This document shows positions 1 to 12,640 of a stretch of DNA of 64,000 nucleotides, piece after piece. The notes below the pieces were generated by a model. It was not told where the DNA came from. It ran no database searches and saw only the letters and a list, made by a program, of their open reading frames with translations. The position numbers were made by a program, and so were the translations under genes. Within the stretch, counting starts at the first letter, position 1. Every line of letters starts with the position of its first letter. Origin of the DNA: Sipunculus nudus (lineage: Eukaryota; Annelida; Sipuncula; Golfingiida; Sipunculidae); contig CM049306.1 of NCBI GenBank assembly GCA_026874595.1, forward strand, positions 74,463,642-74,527,641, in the 5' to 3' direction.

Positions 1-106
1 GAGTTGTTTTTTTTTTGCGTGACAACAGTTACATAATTTCATCTATCGGCAAAATAAAATTCTGTTTGCGATGCAATCATATATACGAATACCAATATAC
101 CTTAGT

Positions 107-600
107 GGTTTACGTAAAAGGTTAAATACCTCTGTATTTATATATATATGTATATATTTATATTACATTCTTCTAGAGAGAACAGTCAACTGGGGAGTCT
201 TACGAAACCATATTCTGTGCACAGGCAGTACTAAACAACACGCGGCACAAGAACGCAAAGGCGTGGAGGACGTCATCTTAGACTGGTTGTCATGCATACT
301 TATGCGAGAAGTACACATATAACGCTGTTGCCAGGATTACCAAGACCAGATGATTTCCAACCAGTGGCATCGCTTCAGTTGATGAATATTTAATGACTAT
401 CGTAGTTTGTTGAATGTCATCATAAAACATGACGGAGCAGTAAAATAAATCACAAAAATATTATCACCTATACAATTTTACAACTTGAAATTCAACGTTT
501 GTCAACCATTTCAGGCGGAGACTTGGACCATATGGGACAAACATATTGTAATCAGCAGTCATATACATTTTACTGCATTCTGCCTTCCGTTTGCAATTTG
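107..600. repeat. Dispersed direct repeat, copy 1
   Basis: Diverged copy of 1205-1760. Shared landmarks are the ...atacctctgta start, the CGGCACA(A/G)GAACGCA block, TGGTTGTCATGCATAC, CATCGCTTCAGTTGAT and TGTCATCATAAAAC. No coding potential was recognised. The spacing suggests an old local duplication or two insertions of one element. Confidence 0.75.
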
Positions 601-1204
601 ACATGACATGCATGCAGACAAGACGTCCTACTTCAGTTTATAGCCCAGGCGACCAACACAAGACACGAAAAGGAAGGGACCCGGAGATGACAATAGGCGA
701 CTATAAATTACCATTTTTTATTTTACATACGACAAGATAAACAAATGACAACGACCAAAAATAGAAAAAAAACAAGAAGAACATCACGAAATAAGAGTAT
801 TAACACAGACGGACCAACAGTAACTGGAAACAGCACACGGACGAGCAAGACAGACAAAAGCCTACACAGGCAAGGATATGATAGTGAGGACTGAGGACAT
901 GAAGACGCTGACAAAAATACAGGATACTTACAACACACTGACATACAGGAAAGTTACATAGGATATACACTTATTGGCGAACAAGAAAGTGACAACAAAT
1001 CAACAAAGACTGACATGAAGAACATCAGCTCACTCAGACGACCCTCCATATTTGACACTATTTGGACAGAACCCCCGGGACAATCAAGCGGCTATCGACA
1101 TATGCAGTATTTCATGCCGGCAAGTTGACTTTTATTTCTTCCACTTATATATTACTTTTATTGGCGTATTTAAGTGCTTATATACTAAAATTCATTTTTA
1201 CTGT
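600..1204. other. No gene seen
   Basis: Purine-rich non-coding sequence between two repeat copies. Neither strand holds a recognisable domain. Confidence 0.4.
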
Positions 1205-1261
1205 ACTTGTATGCATGTATATTTAAAAGATTATATACCTCTGTACTGTTATATAATTATA

Positions 1262-1317
<56 letters not shown>

Positions 1318-1760
1318 ACATATATGTCTTCTTTATATATTACGTTCTTCTTAACAGAACAAACAAGAGGACAAACAACATGCGGCACAGGAACGCAGGG
1401 GCCACGCTGCACAGACTCTGACTCGCAGGAGTAGAAATGACATATGGCGGAAGGATGCGCAGGGGCGTATTTGACTGGTTGTCATGCATACCCTTGTCAG
1501 AACGGTGTAGCCAGGAATTTCCCACCAGGGGCATCGCTTCAGTTGATAGAGTTCAATACTATTTTATTTCGATAAATGTCATCATAAAACGGGAGAGAGA
1601 TGTAAAATAAATCAAGAAATATGATAAACTATACAATTTCACAACTCGGAGAAGCAACGCGTTTCAAGCATTTCTGGCGGTGTATGATATTTGGTGGGGC
1701 AACATTTGACATTAACATTTTGTAATCAGCCATCATATACATGCTGATTTTTAATGCCTT
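1205..1760. repeat. Dispersed direct repeat, copy 2
   Basis: Partner of the repeat at 107-600; it contains a (TA)n tract at about 1265-1318 near its start. Confidence 0.75.
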
Positions 1761-2550
1761 TTTGTATAACTTATAAGCTATACAGGCCGCAACTAACAGA
1801 CTACTCTTAGCCACAGATTGTAGTCTCGTTGTTTGAATATTCATCAAGCAGACGCTAGTTGTGAAAAATATTTCAGTCTCCGTTAATTGGTAATCTATTC
1901 TGTTGGAGATCTCTCCTGATTAAAACATCATTCTGCGTTTTATACACATTCAAAATATCTTCGGAGAAACTCATAGGTCTAACTAATATACCTATAGGTC
2001 TGCCTTGTCGTGCCCGTGTCGAATACTTTGTGGAGGTCTTTATTAACCGGTTTAAAGCAATAACCCTGATTCTGAAAGTGCTTTTGATGAGCAACTTAAT
2101 TGGCGTTGAATATTTGCACTTACATGCTCCTTCCTGATGCATATCTAGCTTCTCTTAACTTTAATATATAAGTGGCTCGGGTAACCTCAGTTTTTACGAG
2201 AACCGTGCAATAAGTGATACAAGAATGAAATTTTGGTATGCACATTCATTTTGGTCCGCAAACTAAAAAACAATCTCCGCCCCCCTGACATTTTGTTGTT
2301 TTCCAAAAAGGCCGACCATTTTTCAAAATAGCTACCAAAACATCTTCACATTACAAATATTTAAACATAATCAAAACGAGTGCATAATTTAACAGGATTA
2401 TTATTTTATCTAAAATCAGTTTTTATCCTGTTTTGCATTCAAGTCCTTGCATATATTTCATCTCATTTTCCAACATAGCGATAAATTGCTTCATAATTAA
2501 TCATATGCAGGCAAATCCTGAAACATTTCAATCATTTGTGATCGATAAAT
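1761..2550. other. No gene seen
   Basis: AT-rich sequence with short open stretches only; nothing recognised. Confidence 0.4.
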
Positions 2551-2781
2551 GTGATGCTGAAGCCTTTACTATTAAATAATCTGACACAAAAAGAGTTAAC
2601 ACCAAACGTGAAAAATTCCTGGAAAAAAAAACTACTTGGTGTTACATTTAACAAAAATTTCAGTTTCATGCCTCACGTTAAAGATACATGTGTAAAGGCC
2701 AGTAGACAAAAAAAAAATAAAGGATATAGTTTTATAGAATCGTTATTAACCAAGTGTATGGTTTTCTCTGTTTTACATTAA
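2551..2781 (+). pseudogene. Non-LTR retrotransposon (LINE) reverse transcriptase fragment
   Basis: The frame reads LLGVTFNKNFSFMPHVKD..VKAS, the segment after the RT palm in LINE ORF2 proteins (pattern LG-V-x-F/D-x-x-x-x-F-x-x-H-V). It is short, with an A-rich slippage-prone stretch (aaaaaaaaataaa) and no catalytic block, so it is a dead 5'-truncated piece. Confidence 0.6.
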
Positions 2782-3556
2782 GTTCTTTCACACACCTCAT
2801 GTGATAATATGACCTAATTATTCCCATTTTTCAATATGTATGCCATTTTTAATAGTTCTAGAGCTTGTAATTTACTTATATACATTGTTAATGTTAAATT
2901 TGAAAATGAGTGACGCTAAAAATATCGGAAACTTGATAACATGATTGGCGGTTGAAGTTTAAATTTCTTCCAGTTTAAATCTAAGGATAAAATATTCTGT
3001 GGAGGATTTCGCAGGTATTCATACAAACAAATCACGTTGTGTTGAATGGACCAACAGAAAGTTGATATGTTCAAGATATTTCTAAATTTGAGATATATTA
3101 TTCAGAAGTATAAATCAAAGCAGTAAATAGCAACACTTCAGCAAATTCTGAACGCCTGTGTGAATATTGATCGTGTGCCTAGTTACCTATTGATGTTAGT
3201 AACTTGGCATATAAATGCACCCTCGTCCTTCATAAAAAGTAAGAAGCCCGCACCTATGTTCAGTGACGTCATCAATCGAAATGACATCACTGACATGGGG
3301 GGTACAGGCTGCTGCATGCCTAGGTGTTGTTTATTTCAGCAATTGTCTTTTGGTAAGACATTGTAATAATACCAATAAACCAGCTTGGCCTTGCTCAGAC
3401 ATTCACACTTGTACGAATGCTGTGCGGATAAGTTTTGAGTGTGTCCATTGCCTCTGCAAGGAGCGTATGCCTTCATTCCTGTTGTGGCGTTCGGGTGTGT
3501 GTGTGACAGTGTGTGTTTGTTTCAGGGGCGTCAATATACGGAGGGATGGGGATATA

Positions 3557-3617
<61 letters not shown>
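3557..3617. repeat. (TA)n microsatellite
   Basis: About 30 TA units. Other long (TA)n tracts: 1265-1318, 13372-13424, 16857-16948 and 34325-34474. The open frames through them (Tyr-Ile repeats) are not genes. Confidence 0.95.
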
Positions 3618-3619
<2 letters not shown>

Positions 3620-3989
3620 ACCCCACTTTTTGGCAAGAGGGTATGGTCAGTGTAATAACCCCCAAATATTAAGACTAAGAGAACATTATTTATATATATT
3701 GGATTATTGCAAATGAAATATTATAATAAATAAAATTATATACTTTGGTTCCATTTATCAATTTACTATATGAAAATTAAATCTAAACCTGGTTTTAAAT
3801 TTCGAATAAACATAATTATACTGGAAATAAAATACCTTACTTTCTAAAACTTTTCACTTAATTGTAATATATTTGAAATTTGATTATATATATTAAAATA
3901 TATATATATATATTTGCAATGTGTCAGACTCTAAAATGTATGTATATGCATGTATGTGTGTGAAGGTGTGTAAGTGTGGCTGTACCCCA

Positions 3990-4230
3990 CACTTCAGAAG
4001 TTATATTGATGCAACTGCTTTGTTCAGGACATTAGTCAAGCTATTATGAACGGACTCTCATTAAATTTCCAGGGCTTTTCGGAAATGAGCCAATATAGAA
4101 TCGATTAGATTTTGGTGTTGATGCGGCACATGATCCATATCCAGGAACGTCATCATCAAGGAATATTGAAAATTGTTCAGTCACTTCTACATGAACCTCG
4201 GAATATTGGCTGAATAAGTGAATGTAGAAG
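3990..4230. repeat. Interspersed repeat shared with CRELD intron 2
   Basis: Resembles 39130-39330 in the same orientation. Shared blocks include AATGAGCCAATA/G, TTTTGGTGT(T/G)GAT, CACATGATC and ATGAACCT(C/G)GGAATAT. Probably a non-autonomous transposon. Confidence 0.7.
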
Positions 4231-4705
4231 GCTAGTTTATAAATAGGCCTACGTTTTTCAGTACATTTTTTGGTCTTTCATCTCTTAAAAAAATGCCACC
4301 AAGCATATCGACAACAGACCTGCACTATCAAGAACAAATTATTAAATTAGCTGTAGCTTACAAGGTACATGGTGATGTAAAATATCGAATAACCAAAAGA
4401 AAACACCGACGATGGGAGCACGACATTAAGCCTAATAAAAGGCCAAGAGAGGGACGAGGAGTATACGAAAACGGGATGGAGTTATAATTTGATGAAGAGA
4501 TATTCCAAGTCCGTCTGGGCATAAATAGAACCCTTTGATGCACGATCACTCTCTGTGCTTTCCATATAATAATGACATCCGCTGGAATTAAGAGTGAGCT
4601 AAATTCATAAGAGTAGAAATATTTGTACGGTAAATAAGGTTCTGTGTTCACTTGTGCGTTTTCGTTTACCTTTGCGCATGCGTGTCCTTGCCTTTACCGC
4701 TATAA
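4231..4705. other. No gene seen
   Basis: A 64-codon frame at 4293-4487 is rich in Lys/Arg but has no recognisable domain, so I do not call it a gene. Confidence 0.35.
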
Positions 4706-5130
4706 TTCTTATTACATGAATAGAAGTGATTTTGTTCTGTTTTCAGCAGTGTTAGTTGTATTTTAAAAAGACAACATAAAACAACGAAATAATGGGTGAT
4801 ATGTTTAATTATGATATAATGTTTTAGGTGAGAGTTGAGATGTGCCTATGAGGAAGGCTGCTCCAGCACATCTATCTTTCAACCCTTCTTTTCCAAAGTC
4901 CCCTCCCGTGTTCCAGCAAACTGCATTTCATCCATGTTTCGGGCCTGATGCTGGTCCCGCCTTCGAACGCATGTGGCACTTTTTCGGCCGTACAAAGATC
5001 GAATTCGTTTGTAATTTTTCATGCACCATAAAATGTTTTTTTTTTGTGGCGCCACCCATGACCTTTAAAATGACAGAAGGGCTCCGTTGAATTTCAACAC
5101 ATATTCCTTACTTTTCGATTACTGCTGTAT
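4706..5130. repeat. Tandem repeat of about 500 bp, copy 1
   Basis: Aligns with 5216-5560 through GATTTTGTTCTGTTTTCAGC, GGGTGATATGTTTAATTATGA, GGCTG(C/T)TCCAGCACA and GGGCC(T/A)GATGCTG. Copies differ by many substitutions and indels; frames are not conserved between them, so it is probably non-coding. Confidence 0.75.
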
Positions 5131-5215
5131 ATAGGGATGTTCAACAATTTATGTTCCATTATACATCCTGGTGGAAGCAGATTACATGACCAACATATTC
5201 CCTAACATGCATTCT

Positions 5216-5560
5216 TATTACAGGAATATATGTGATTTTGTTCTATTTTCAGCAGTGTTAGTTGTATTTTAAAAAGGACAATGGAACAAGGAAATAACGG
5301 GTGATATGTTTAATTATGAAATCATGTTTCAAGTGTGAGTGAACATGTGCCGAAGAAGAGGGCTGTTCCAGCACAATTTTTTCGGTCACTCCCTCCCTAA
5401 CGAAGTACCCTCCTGTGTTCATGCCAAGTACATTTGGTCTGTCATATTCCGGGCCAGATGCTGCAACAGCCTTCGAAAGTATGGGACGTTTTGTTGGCAG
5501 TTTTAAGTTAAATCTCGTAGTTGTTTTGTAACTGTTTATGGACCGGAAAATGTTTGCGTC
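5216..5560. repeat. Tandem repeat of about 500 bp, copy 2
   Basis: Partner of 4706-5130. A short third remnant (tgatttgttctgattccagca) begins near 5776. Confidence 0.72.
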
Positions 5561-5930
5561 AGAAGTCTCTTTGTGAGCAGAATTATTCACAAATGGCTGG
5601 ATGGATGTTCAATAACGTTTGTGCACAAGTTCAGTAAGGGCAAAAATACATTTATTTTTTATAATAATCTTTGTTGAATTTCAGCTCATATTTCCTCGAC
5701 TTTTACAACAACTGCTGTACGGACGTTCACATAATCAATACGGGGCAACTTACTTTCTTTGCACATTATAAACACTGATTTGTTCTGATTCCAGCATTTT
5801 TTTTTTTTGTACTTCGTAAATACTTTTTTTTTTTTTAATCTTGTTTTTTTTCGTGATTTTTTGTTTCATATGATTTTGAATGGTTGGGCACTGGTCTTAA
5901 TTCATGTGAACGTTTATATCTGTTGGTTAC

Positions 5931-6090
5931 AGCCATCAGAGTGCATGGAAATCACACCATCACCAAGTTCCAAATCCCAGGCTGATAACAACTTTGACAA
6001 GACAGCACAAGATATAATAATATACAAACTTGCCAAGACAAAAGAACCATACATCAACGCCCAGGAGCAGAGCAAGGAAGAATGAAGAAA
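5931..6090 (+). pseudogene. Possible upstream exon of the decayed DUF4806-like gene
   Basis: Acceptor-like gttggttacag, then an open frame (MEITPSPSSKSQADNNFDK and onward, Lys/Glu-rich) to TGA at 6083, then a consensus donor gtaagt at 6091. The stop before the donor argues that it is broken or mis-framed. Its link to the next exon is inferred from position only. Confidence 0.35.
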
Positions 6091-6906
6091 GTAAGTTTTG
6101 TGGATTTTTTTTTTATGTTTACATTGTAAATATCACTGCAGGATGGATTTCGGGGTGGGTGTTCTTTGGTAGAATTTCGCAGGATTTTACGGGAATCATT
6201 GGTAATTCTCGTACAACAGATTCATGAGAATCGCAGAATCAAAATGTCGGAGTGACCTTGAGAAAGCCACACATGTAGTCATGCTACCAATTGACAGGTT
6301 CTGATTACGCAATGAATACTGGACAGACTTTTCCAGATGCCAAACACATTTTTCGATTATAAATTTTTTTTTTTTAATTTTTACTGATATTCAAGCCTTC
6401 ACTTGGTTCATTGTTTTAAATCATATTAAATATACTGGGTTTCATCTTTATTTTGATATCCATATATCATTTCTGTACTGTAATATTAAAGTGATTTTGA
6501 ATAAACGACTTAATAAAGATGTTTATTTAATATGACAAGCTGAATCGTTATCTTACTGAAACTTATTATGAATACCTGGCTGGAATAGCAGTTAATACCT
6601 CTGTCATTGCTCACAGGATGATTTAAAAAACACTCAATATCTTTCCAGTTAAGCTTGTCAACCAAAACATTTAATTTAAACTAGTTTTAAAAAATCGTGA
6701 ACAATCAGTATTGTCAATAGTTCGCTGGTATAGCAGTTAATAACTCTATATTAATACTCAATGGACTCAAAAACACTTGAAATCTTTCCAGTTAAAGCTT
6801 GTCAACTAAAACATTAAAACGTGTTTTAACATATATATCATAAATAAATTTTTGACTTAATTAAAGGAAAATAAAAACTGTAACCTGTTTTCCTAATGTT
6901 TTACAG

Positions 6907-7115
6907 ACGGACAGAAGATACTCATTAAACTGGACACGATTACCGAAAACCAGAGGGTAAAGCTGTCCCTTCTTCGGCAGCTGGCCAATAAATTAAAAAG
7001 GCCAAAAACCGAAGACATCGAAGATATTATATGACCCATGACAACAACTGCACAGATGGAAGAGTTAAACAAGAAGCTGGCTGATCCAGCCGAAACTGCT
7101 TTCAGAAAAGCACTG
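6907..7115 (+). pseudogene. DUF4806-like gene fragment with in-frame stop
   Basis: Acceptor ttttacag, donor-like gtaaac. It reads DGQKILIKLDTITENQRVKL, LLRQLANKLKRP, EDIEDII, then TGA, then MTTTAQMEELNKKLADPAE and TAFRKAL. The coiled-coil-like start followed by ..EELNKKLADP.. matches the N-terminal side of DUF4806 proteins, nuclear-type proteins of unknown function with expanded copies in many invertebrates. The internal TGA marks it as broken. Confidence 0.6.
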
Positions 7116-7199
7116 GTAAACAGTTGGTGGGAATATATATATTTTTCTATTTAATATAACTGCCTTCCTCTTTTGTATCCTCCTTAATCTATATATGCA

Positions 7200-7690
7200 T
7201 TAATGCTTAATTAAAGCTTAATTCAATTACTTTGAGTGCTTTCCATTATATCGTTTCATTTTTCTAAGGTAAAAGTTCACCAGATCAGATTGAATATTGA
7301 CTAGTTTCCGAAATCTTTTTTAAAAAACATATCAAGCATGCATATCTTGCTACTAATTATATGATATTATTGTTTATTAAAGTATACTCTTTATCTTCGT
7401 GAAGCACAATAAGTTATTCAAACATGTTTTGAGGTATATTTTTCTATGACCGAAGACCTATTAATATTAATAAAAATCGAACTAAAGTAACTTTTTCTTT
7501 TACCCATCAAGGAACCCAAAGGTCACGAATGTTTAACCCGCAGCACAGATTACAGCAGAACCTATACAGACAGTGATTTGTAGTCCGACAATTAGGGATG
7601 AGCCTGCACGCCAGGTGTCACCTTTAAACAAGAATTGGCTTCAATAAACCATCTTTATTACAAAATTTATATCTGCAAAGTTTAATTTCT
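7200..7690 (+). repeat. Duplicated 3' end of the DUF4806-like gene, copy 1
   Basis: Near-identical to 9855-10310. It includes a terminal-exon-like stretch from about 7513 (EPKGHECLTRSTDYSRTYTD and a TAG stop soon after) and an AATAAA. Both copies follow DUF4806-like coding pieces, so at least two gene copies once stood here. Confidence 0.7.
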
Positions 7691-8566
7691 ATTATTCATT
7701 TCTTATCAGTTATCCTGGTATTGCTTACGTTCAGTGTCTTCTGCTATTGTAGATCCCCATTGCTTATTTATAACACACAGGAACTTCCCAAAAATGTATA
7801 CTATAGTTTGAAAGTGACACCCACTGTCTTCCTATTAAGCACCGCTAGAGCTCTGTCCCATATGGACCGAGCTCGAGGTTGACCGTGAAACATTCTCAAC
7901 CATTATCAGCTGAGAGTCGAACTCATGATTCTCCGGCTTTTAGATGTATGTTCTAAACTCGACCAAAGAAGCAGAATTCACTGTTGAATTAATGGAAATG
8001 ACACATCCGTTAAACAATAATTATGGAAAGTCTATATATATGGGAGTTACAAGTAAGTATGTTGCTGTGGAATTTATAAGTGCTGACGGTATTACCTTAA
8101 TTCCGACATGCGACATCGTTGTTTCAGTCTGTCCGAAAAATGAAAGCCCTTTGGGAGGTTTCGAATAATTTATGGGGGTCAGCGGTTAATAATGGCACGG
8201 GATAATGACAGATAAATACTCCCACGGGAGTCTGAAGATGGGATTTCCATTCGCCAGAGATGACAGACATTTTAGGATTTGTTTATAAGACAAATTACAA
8301 GAAACTGCACACACCAACCTTTTGTTTATGTTGGATTCATGGAGTAAACTAAATGTGAAACGTGAATTTTCAAACGAAAAAAAGTGTTATATTATATCAG
8401 TCATTGTTTTAAATCCATGTATAGATTATAAAAGGAAAATACACATTTTTACCGTTTTCTTTTGGACCAAGGTGTAATATTAAAGATATTTGGAATAGGC
8501 CCTTACGTTATAATATTTTCACAGATACGACGATTTTATAAGAAACTTTGATAATACAGAGTCTTA
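7691..8566. other. No gene seen
   Basis: A 74-codon open frame at 7944-8168 has no recognisable domain. The rest is non-coding. Confidence 0.4.
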
Positions 8567-9022
8567 GTGGTCGAGAAGACAGTATATGTATCGTTAATTA
8601 AGAGTATTTCGTCGTCGTGGATTAGTATATTGAGGTCGGGTAGAGAATCGAGATTTAGCCAGGACTTCATTAATGAACTAGACAAAAAATCCAGTATCTC
8701 ATTCGAGAGATTCACAACGAAATTAAGGAATAAGTATTATCGATTGATGGAAATAAATATACTACGCTGTATAAATAAATGGAAGCAAGTTTTTGTGATA
8801 GTTAGGAATGTAAGTGTTTTCAGTCGATGCTACAGTAATGTAAAAGAGAAGTATCAATTAGATTTAAACTGGATATTTTTTCGTTTATCTTTTCCGACAA
8901 ATAATGTTTTATTTAAACGTAGATTTGTAAATAGTGAGTTATGTGATTTATGTAGGGAAAGGAATCTAACCTCCACATATTTACAGATTGTCCTGTTGCC
9001 TTCAGTATTTGGACAAAGATAA
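8567..9022 (+). pseudogene. LINE ORF2 C-terminal fragment
   Basis: Frame ends ..LNWIFFRLSFPTNNVLFKRR, then SELCDLCRE. This is the region after the RT in Jockey/CR1-like elements, where a CxxC motif precedes a 'L-H-x-F-x-x-C-P' block. That block (NLHIFTDCPVAFSIW) is present but in another frame from about 8966, so a frameshift breaks the fragment. It sits between two decayed DUF4806-like pieces, probably as an insertion. Confidence 0.65.
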
Positions 9023-9314
9023 GATTAATATTTTGTAGAGTTGCAAATCAAACTATGTATATGCATTTGAATCTGTTTACCATTTGTTTTGGGGTCAGTC
9101 ACAAACGGCGAATATTTAATGAAACCTTTATCAATTTACTTAATTTATTTATTTACTTAATATATAAGTTCGATTTTTAATAAACAATAAATAAACGTAA
9201 AGCCGGAGGAATGCTTTGGGGATGACCATACCCACGTCCAAAAATTACAATGGGATGGTTATCGCAAGCACTGTGCTAATATGGTTTCCTGATACATAAC
9301 TCTCGATTTTGCAG

Positions 9315-9475
9315 ATTCACCACCTCAGCATCATGGGGAAGACACGATCTGAGCGACAACGTTCGCAGAATGACAACATCACTGGGCACCAACATGATGT
9401 GGTCATCCTACAGCTATAAAGGGAGTAAGGGGAAAAAAGCGTCGGCAGGGCTGCCCATGACAAACGTCTTGATTA
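9315..9475 (+). pseudogene. DUF4806-like core exon
   Basis: Acceptor attttgcag, donor gtacgt. It reads SWGRHDLSDNVRRMTTSLGT, then SYKGSKGKKASAGLPMTNVLI. The G-x-x-L-x-D-x-V-R-R-M and KG-x-KGK-x-x-x-x-L blocks are the DUF4806 core. The frame needs a base not supplied by the exon at 6907-7115. It joins the next exon perfectly (split Lys codon a|ag). Confidence 0.65.
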
Positions 9476-9715
9476 GTACGTTCGCATTTTTTTATGTTTG
9501 CCTCAGTAATTTGTGAAGCATCTTTGTTTATCATTGTTTATTTTGTCGAATCTGATGAATTGGGAGCTGCTGGTTCAAATATTGAAGTCAGGGTGATAGA
9601 TTATATATATTGGATAATATATCGTGGTTGTAAAAGTTATAGATTGCCCTTTCAGGGATGTTATTTACATTTAGCCATATTCTTTAAATAACTTTACTCA
9701 AACTTTTCTTGTCAG

Positions 9716-9807
9716 AGGACTGTATGCGAAATCACCCGAAGGTGAGGAAAATTGAAGTTGCCTACACACTTAAGCACTGCCCAAACAGGAGAGGCGCAAA
9801 ATACAAG
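9716..9807 (+). pseudogene. DUF4806-like C-terminal exon
   Basis: Acceptor cttgtcag, donor gtaaag. Reads DCMRNHPKVRKIEVAYTLKH, then CPNRRGAKYK, the basic C-terminal end of the domain. Phase 0 out. Confidence 0.6.
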
Positions 9808-9854
9808 GTAAAGTATCAACACGTCAGTTTATTTTATTTTCACTTTCATACAAT

Positions 9855-10310
9855 TCAATTCAATTACCTGGAGTGCTTTCCATTATATCTTTTCATTTAT
9901 CTAAGGTAAAAGTTCACCAGATCAGATTTAATATTGACTAGTGTCCGAAATCTATTTTAAAAACCATATCAAGCATGCATATCTTACTACTAATTATATG
10001 ATATTATCGTTTATTAAAGTACCCTTTATCTTCGTGAAGCACAATAAGTTATTCATACATGTTTTGAAGTATATTTTTCTATTACCGAAGGCCTATTAAT
10101 ATTAAAAAATTCAAACTTAAATAACTTTTTCTTTTACCCATCAAGAAACCCAAAGGTCACGAATGTTCAACCCGCAGCACAGATATTACAGCAGAACCTA
10201 TACAGACAGTGATTTGTAGTCCGACAATTAGGGATGAGCCTGCACGCCAGGCGTCACCTTTAAACAAGATTTGGCTTCAATAAACCATCTTTATTACAAA
10301 ATGTGTTTGG
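9855..10310 (+). repeat. Duplicated 3' end of the DUF4806-like gene, copy 2
   Basis: Copy of 7200-7690. The terminal-exon-like stretch starts at 10146 after tttacccatcaag. Because of a 2-nt difference from copy 1, its phase-0 frame stays open 45 codons to TAA at 10281, which overlaps the AATAAA at 10279-10284. The overlap suggests that the copy 1 frame is the ancestral one. Confidence 0.65.
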
Positions 10311-10924
10311 CCCAAACGAATATTTGTATGAAAATCAAAGGTTTTGAAAGTTTTTTTGGAAGTTCCATGAAATGTTATTCTATGACGTTAAAAGATGACA
10401 CCCAGGTGTTGTCCACAAAACTCTACACTTTCACGTCAGCACCACGTTCAATTCTAGTCGAACGTCCCCAAGACATACACGTATCGTCCCCTTAACGTCA
10501 CTAAAACTTTTTTTTTGTTTTGCTAGCTGGGCTATACATGATGCATATTTCAAAAACGTATAGGCCTATCCGCAGCCGGACGCCTGACCACCTACCGCAC
10601 CACACAAATGGTGCACACTCATTTAATTTTTGTGCGTCATTTTATTTGCATCCTCACCCGTATACAAGTGGACACGCAGCTTAAACACTGACTACTCGGG
10701 CCTATCATTTGATAAGCACAGATGGGTTACGGTTGTCTTGCCAGCTATAGTGCTTAATTGAGTAATCTAGTCCAAGAAATCCAGGCCGAGTATACACGAG
10801 TCCTGATTTCAGACATGAGGACTCGAGAGGCATTTGATACAATAAAGCACTTATAATGTCTCCCCTCACATGCAAGGGAGGGAGGCATAGTGTTTGAGTT
10901 GTGGGCGCCGCCATTTAGTCTTTT
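10311..10924. other. No gene seen
   Basis: Open frames on both strands, but no domain recognised. Confidence 0.4.
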
Positions 10925-11520
10925 CTTGTGAACGTGATAACTTTTGAAGCACTCAGTATTTTTTTCGTGAAATTGTTTTTACCAATAGCCTCATAGGCCT
11001 CTCCAGAAGAGTTCGAAAACTGGCGGTCTTGGCCTTAATCTTTAAATTCAAAAAGCCCGAAACAAAATAAATCGTGAACCCCATGACACTTTAAGTATTA
11101 CATATTTTTTCCTCAAATTTAATACACGGGTTGTTTCAACCGAGTTCTTGGATGAGTTTAAAAAATATCAGCGGAACTATTCCTGATTGTTTCCCGGAAA
11201 TCTTATGAAATTGGTAACCATATGAAGCACTGAATATTCTTTATACAAATTTGATACACAATTGTTTCAACGAAATTCTCGAACAGGGTGGAAACTGCTG
11301 ACCTTGACATGCAGGTTTAAAGTCAAATCTATATCAAATATAATTTTTGTGAACATTCTAACTTTTGAACTACTCAATATATTTTAATGAAATTTATCAC
11401 GCAAATTTGATCTACCAGGTTCTCGGATGAGTTCGAAAACTAGCAACCTTGACCATCTTGAAGGTTAAATCTTCTGAAATTCTAGGTTGAAGTAGTCCAT
11501 ATATTTTCCTCAAAGTTGAG
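10925..11520. repeat. Degenerate tandem repeat, period about 140 bp
   Basis: Blocks like AACTTTTGAA(G/C)(C/T)ACTCA(G/A)TAT, TTGTTTCAAC and GTTCGAAAACT recur at about 10940, 11090, 11225 and 11360. At least four degenerate units. A G-run follows at 11527. Confidence 0.6.
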
Positions 11521-11539
11521 GATCTGGAGGGGGGGGGGG

Positions 11540-12640
11540 TATAGGGAGGGGAGACATAAATCTCTCTGTACGATTGCCAAAAAAAAAATTCTAGTTCCTG
11601 TAAATTATACCTGTAAATTTAATTCGTTTCTTATCATTTTAAACAGGCCTTTCCTGCTACAAGTGACACACCACAGGCGTTTGAATTGCTATTAGTGTAT
11701 GTTTCGGTTATATTTGGAACTTTTCTGGGTCACTTACTTATAACTATTACTTATTTGACATTTTTTTTCGCACTATATTATCCATCTCTTTATCATTTAC
11801 TTAATATTTGGTATAATTTGGAAAGGTAATGAATTTAACCGAAATCTACAATAATAACAATTCAAGCGCCTGTGGACACACGTTCAATTTACGTTTCACG
11901 GTCCAGTTAGTAAATGATAATTGCATTCTGTGTAATAGTAATGGGCACAAACTGCATCGCGAACGGTTATAACAGGAGTGAAGACAAAGTGGGAAGTATT
12001 TTATATGTGTAAAAAAATACCTATGAATATTTTAATAAATCCATCTGGACGATGTTATGTCACCCTTATATTGCTACTAATATCGATTTCAATACAACCG
12101 AATTCAACTAATGATGACGGTATTTTGAGCATCGAGACAGCAGTGTCTTGCGTGTCTCGAGAATTAATTTGAAAGGTTCCTTTTTCATGGTCGCGTTTCC
12201 GCATCGCGCTGATGTATTACCCGCGCCAAAAACGCTGTCGTGGAAACGATATACGTTGTTTACACTATAGAACCATTTTTCCGCGGGCGGAAACACGATC
12301 ATGGAAAACGGGCCTAAATGAACAATGAAAATGTGTTATTTTTTTGTTGTTGTAAAAATGTCTGTATCATGGGCAGCACACCACGCTATACGATACACAA
12401 ATATGCCGAATTTTAGTGTAAAACCTGCAACTATTTGGAAGATAAAGACGTGCAGACCATTGGGACGTTTGTTTCAACTGATGCATGACATAGTGAGTTC
12501 ATATAAACATGGAAATGAAGCTCTTTTTTAACTGCTTGAAAGGAAAGAGCTTATCACTGCATTCCTCAGACGAGTGCTGCGATATATTCTAAACATTTAG
12601 GGGAAAATCATGAGGACGACTTCCGCCATTGTCTAAAAGT
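11540..12640. other. No gene seen
   Basis: Only short unrecognised frames. The stretch 12175-12310 is relatively GC-rich. Confidence 0.4.
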
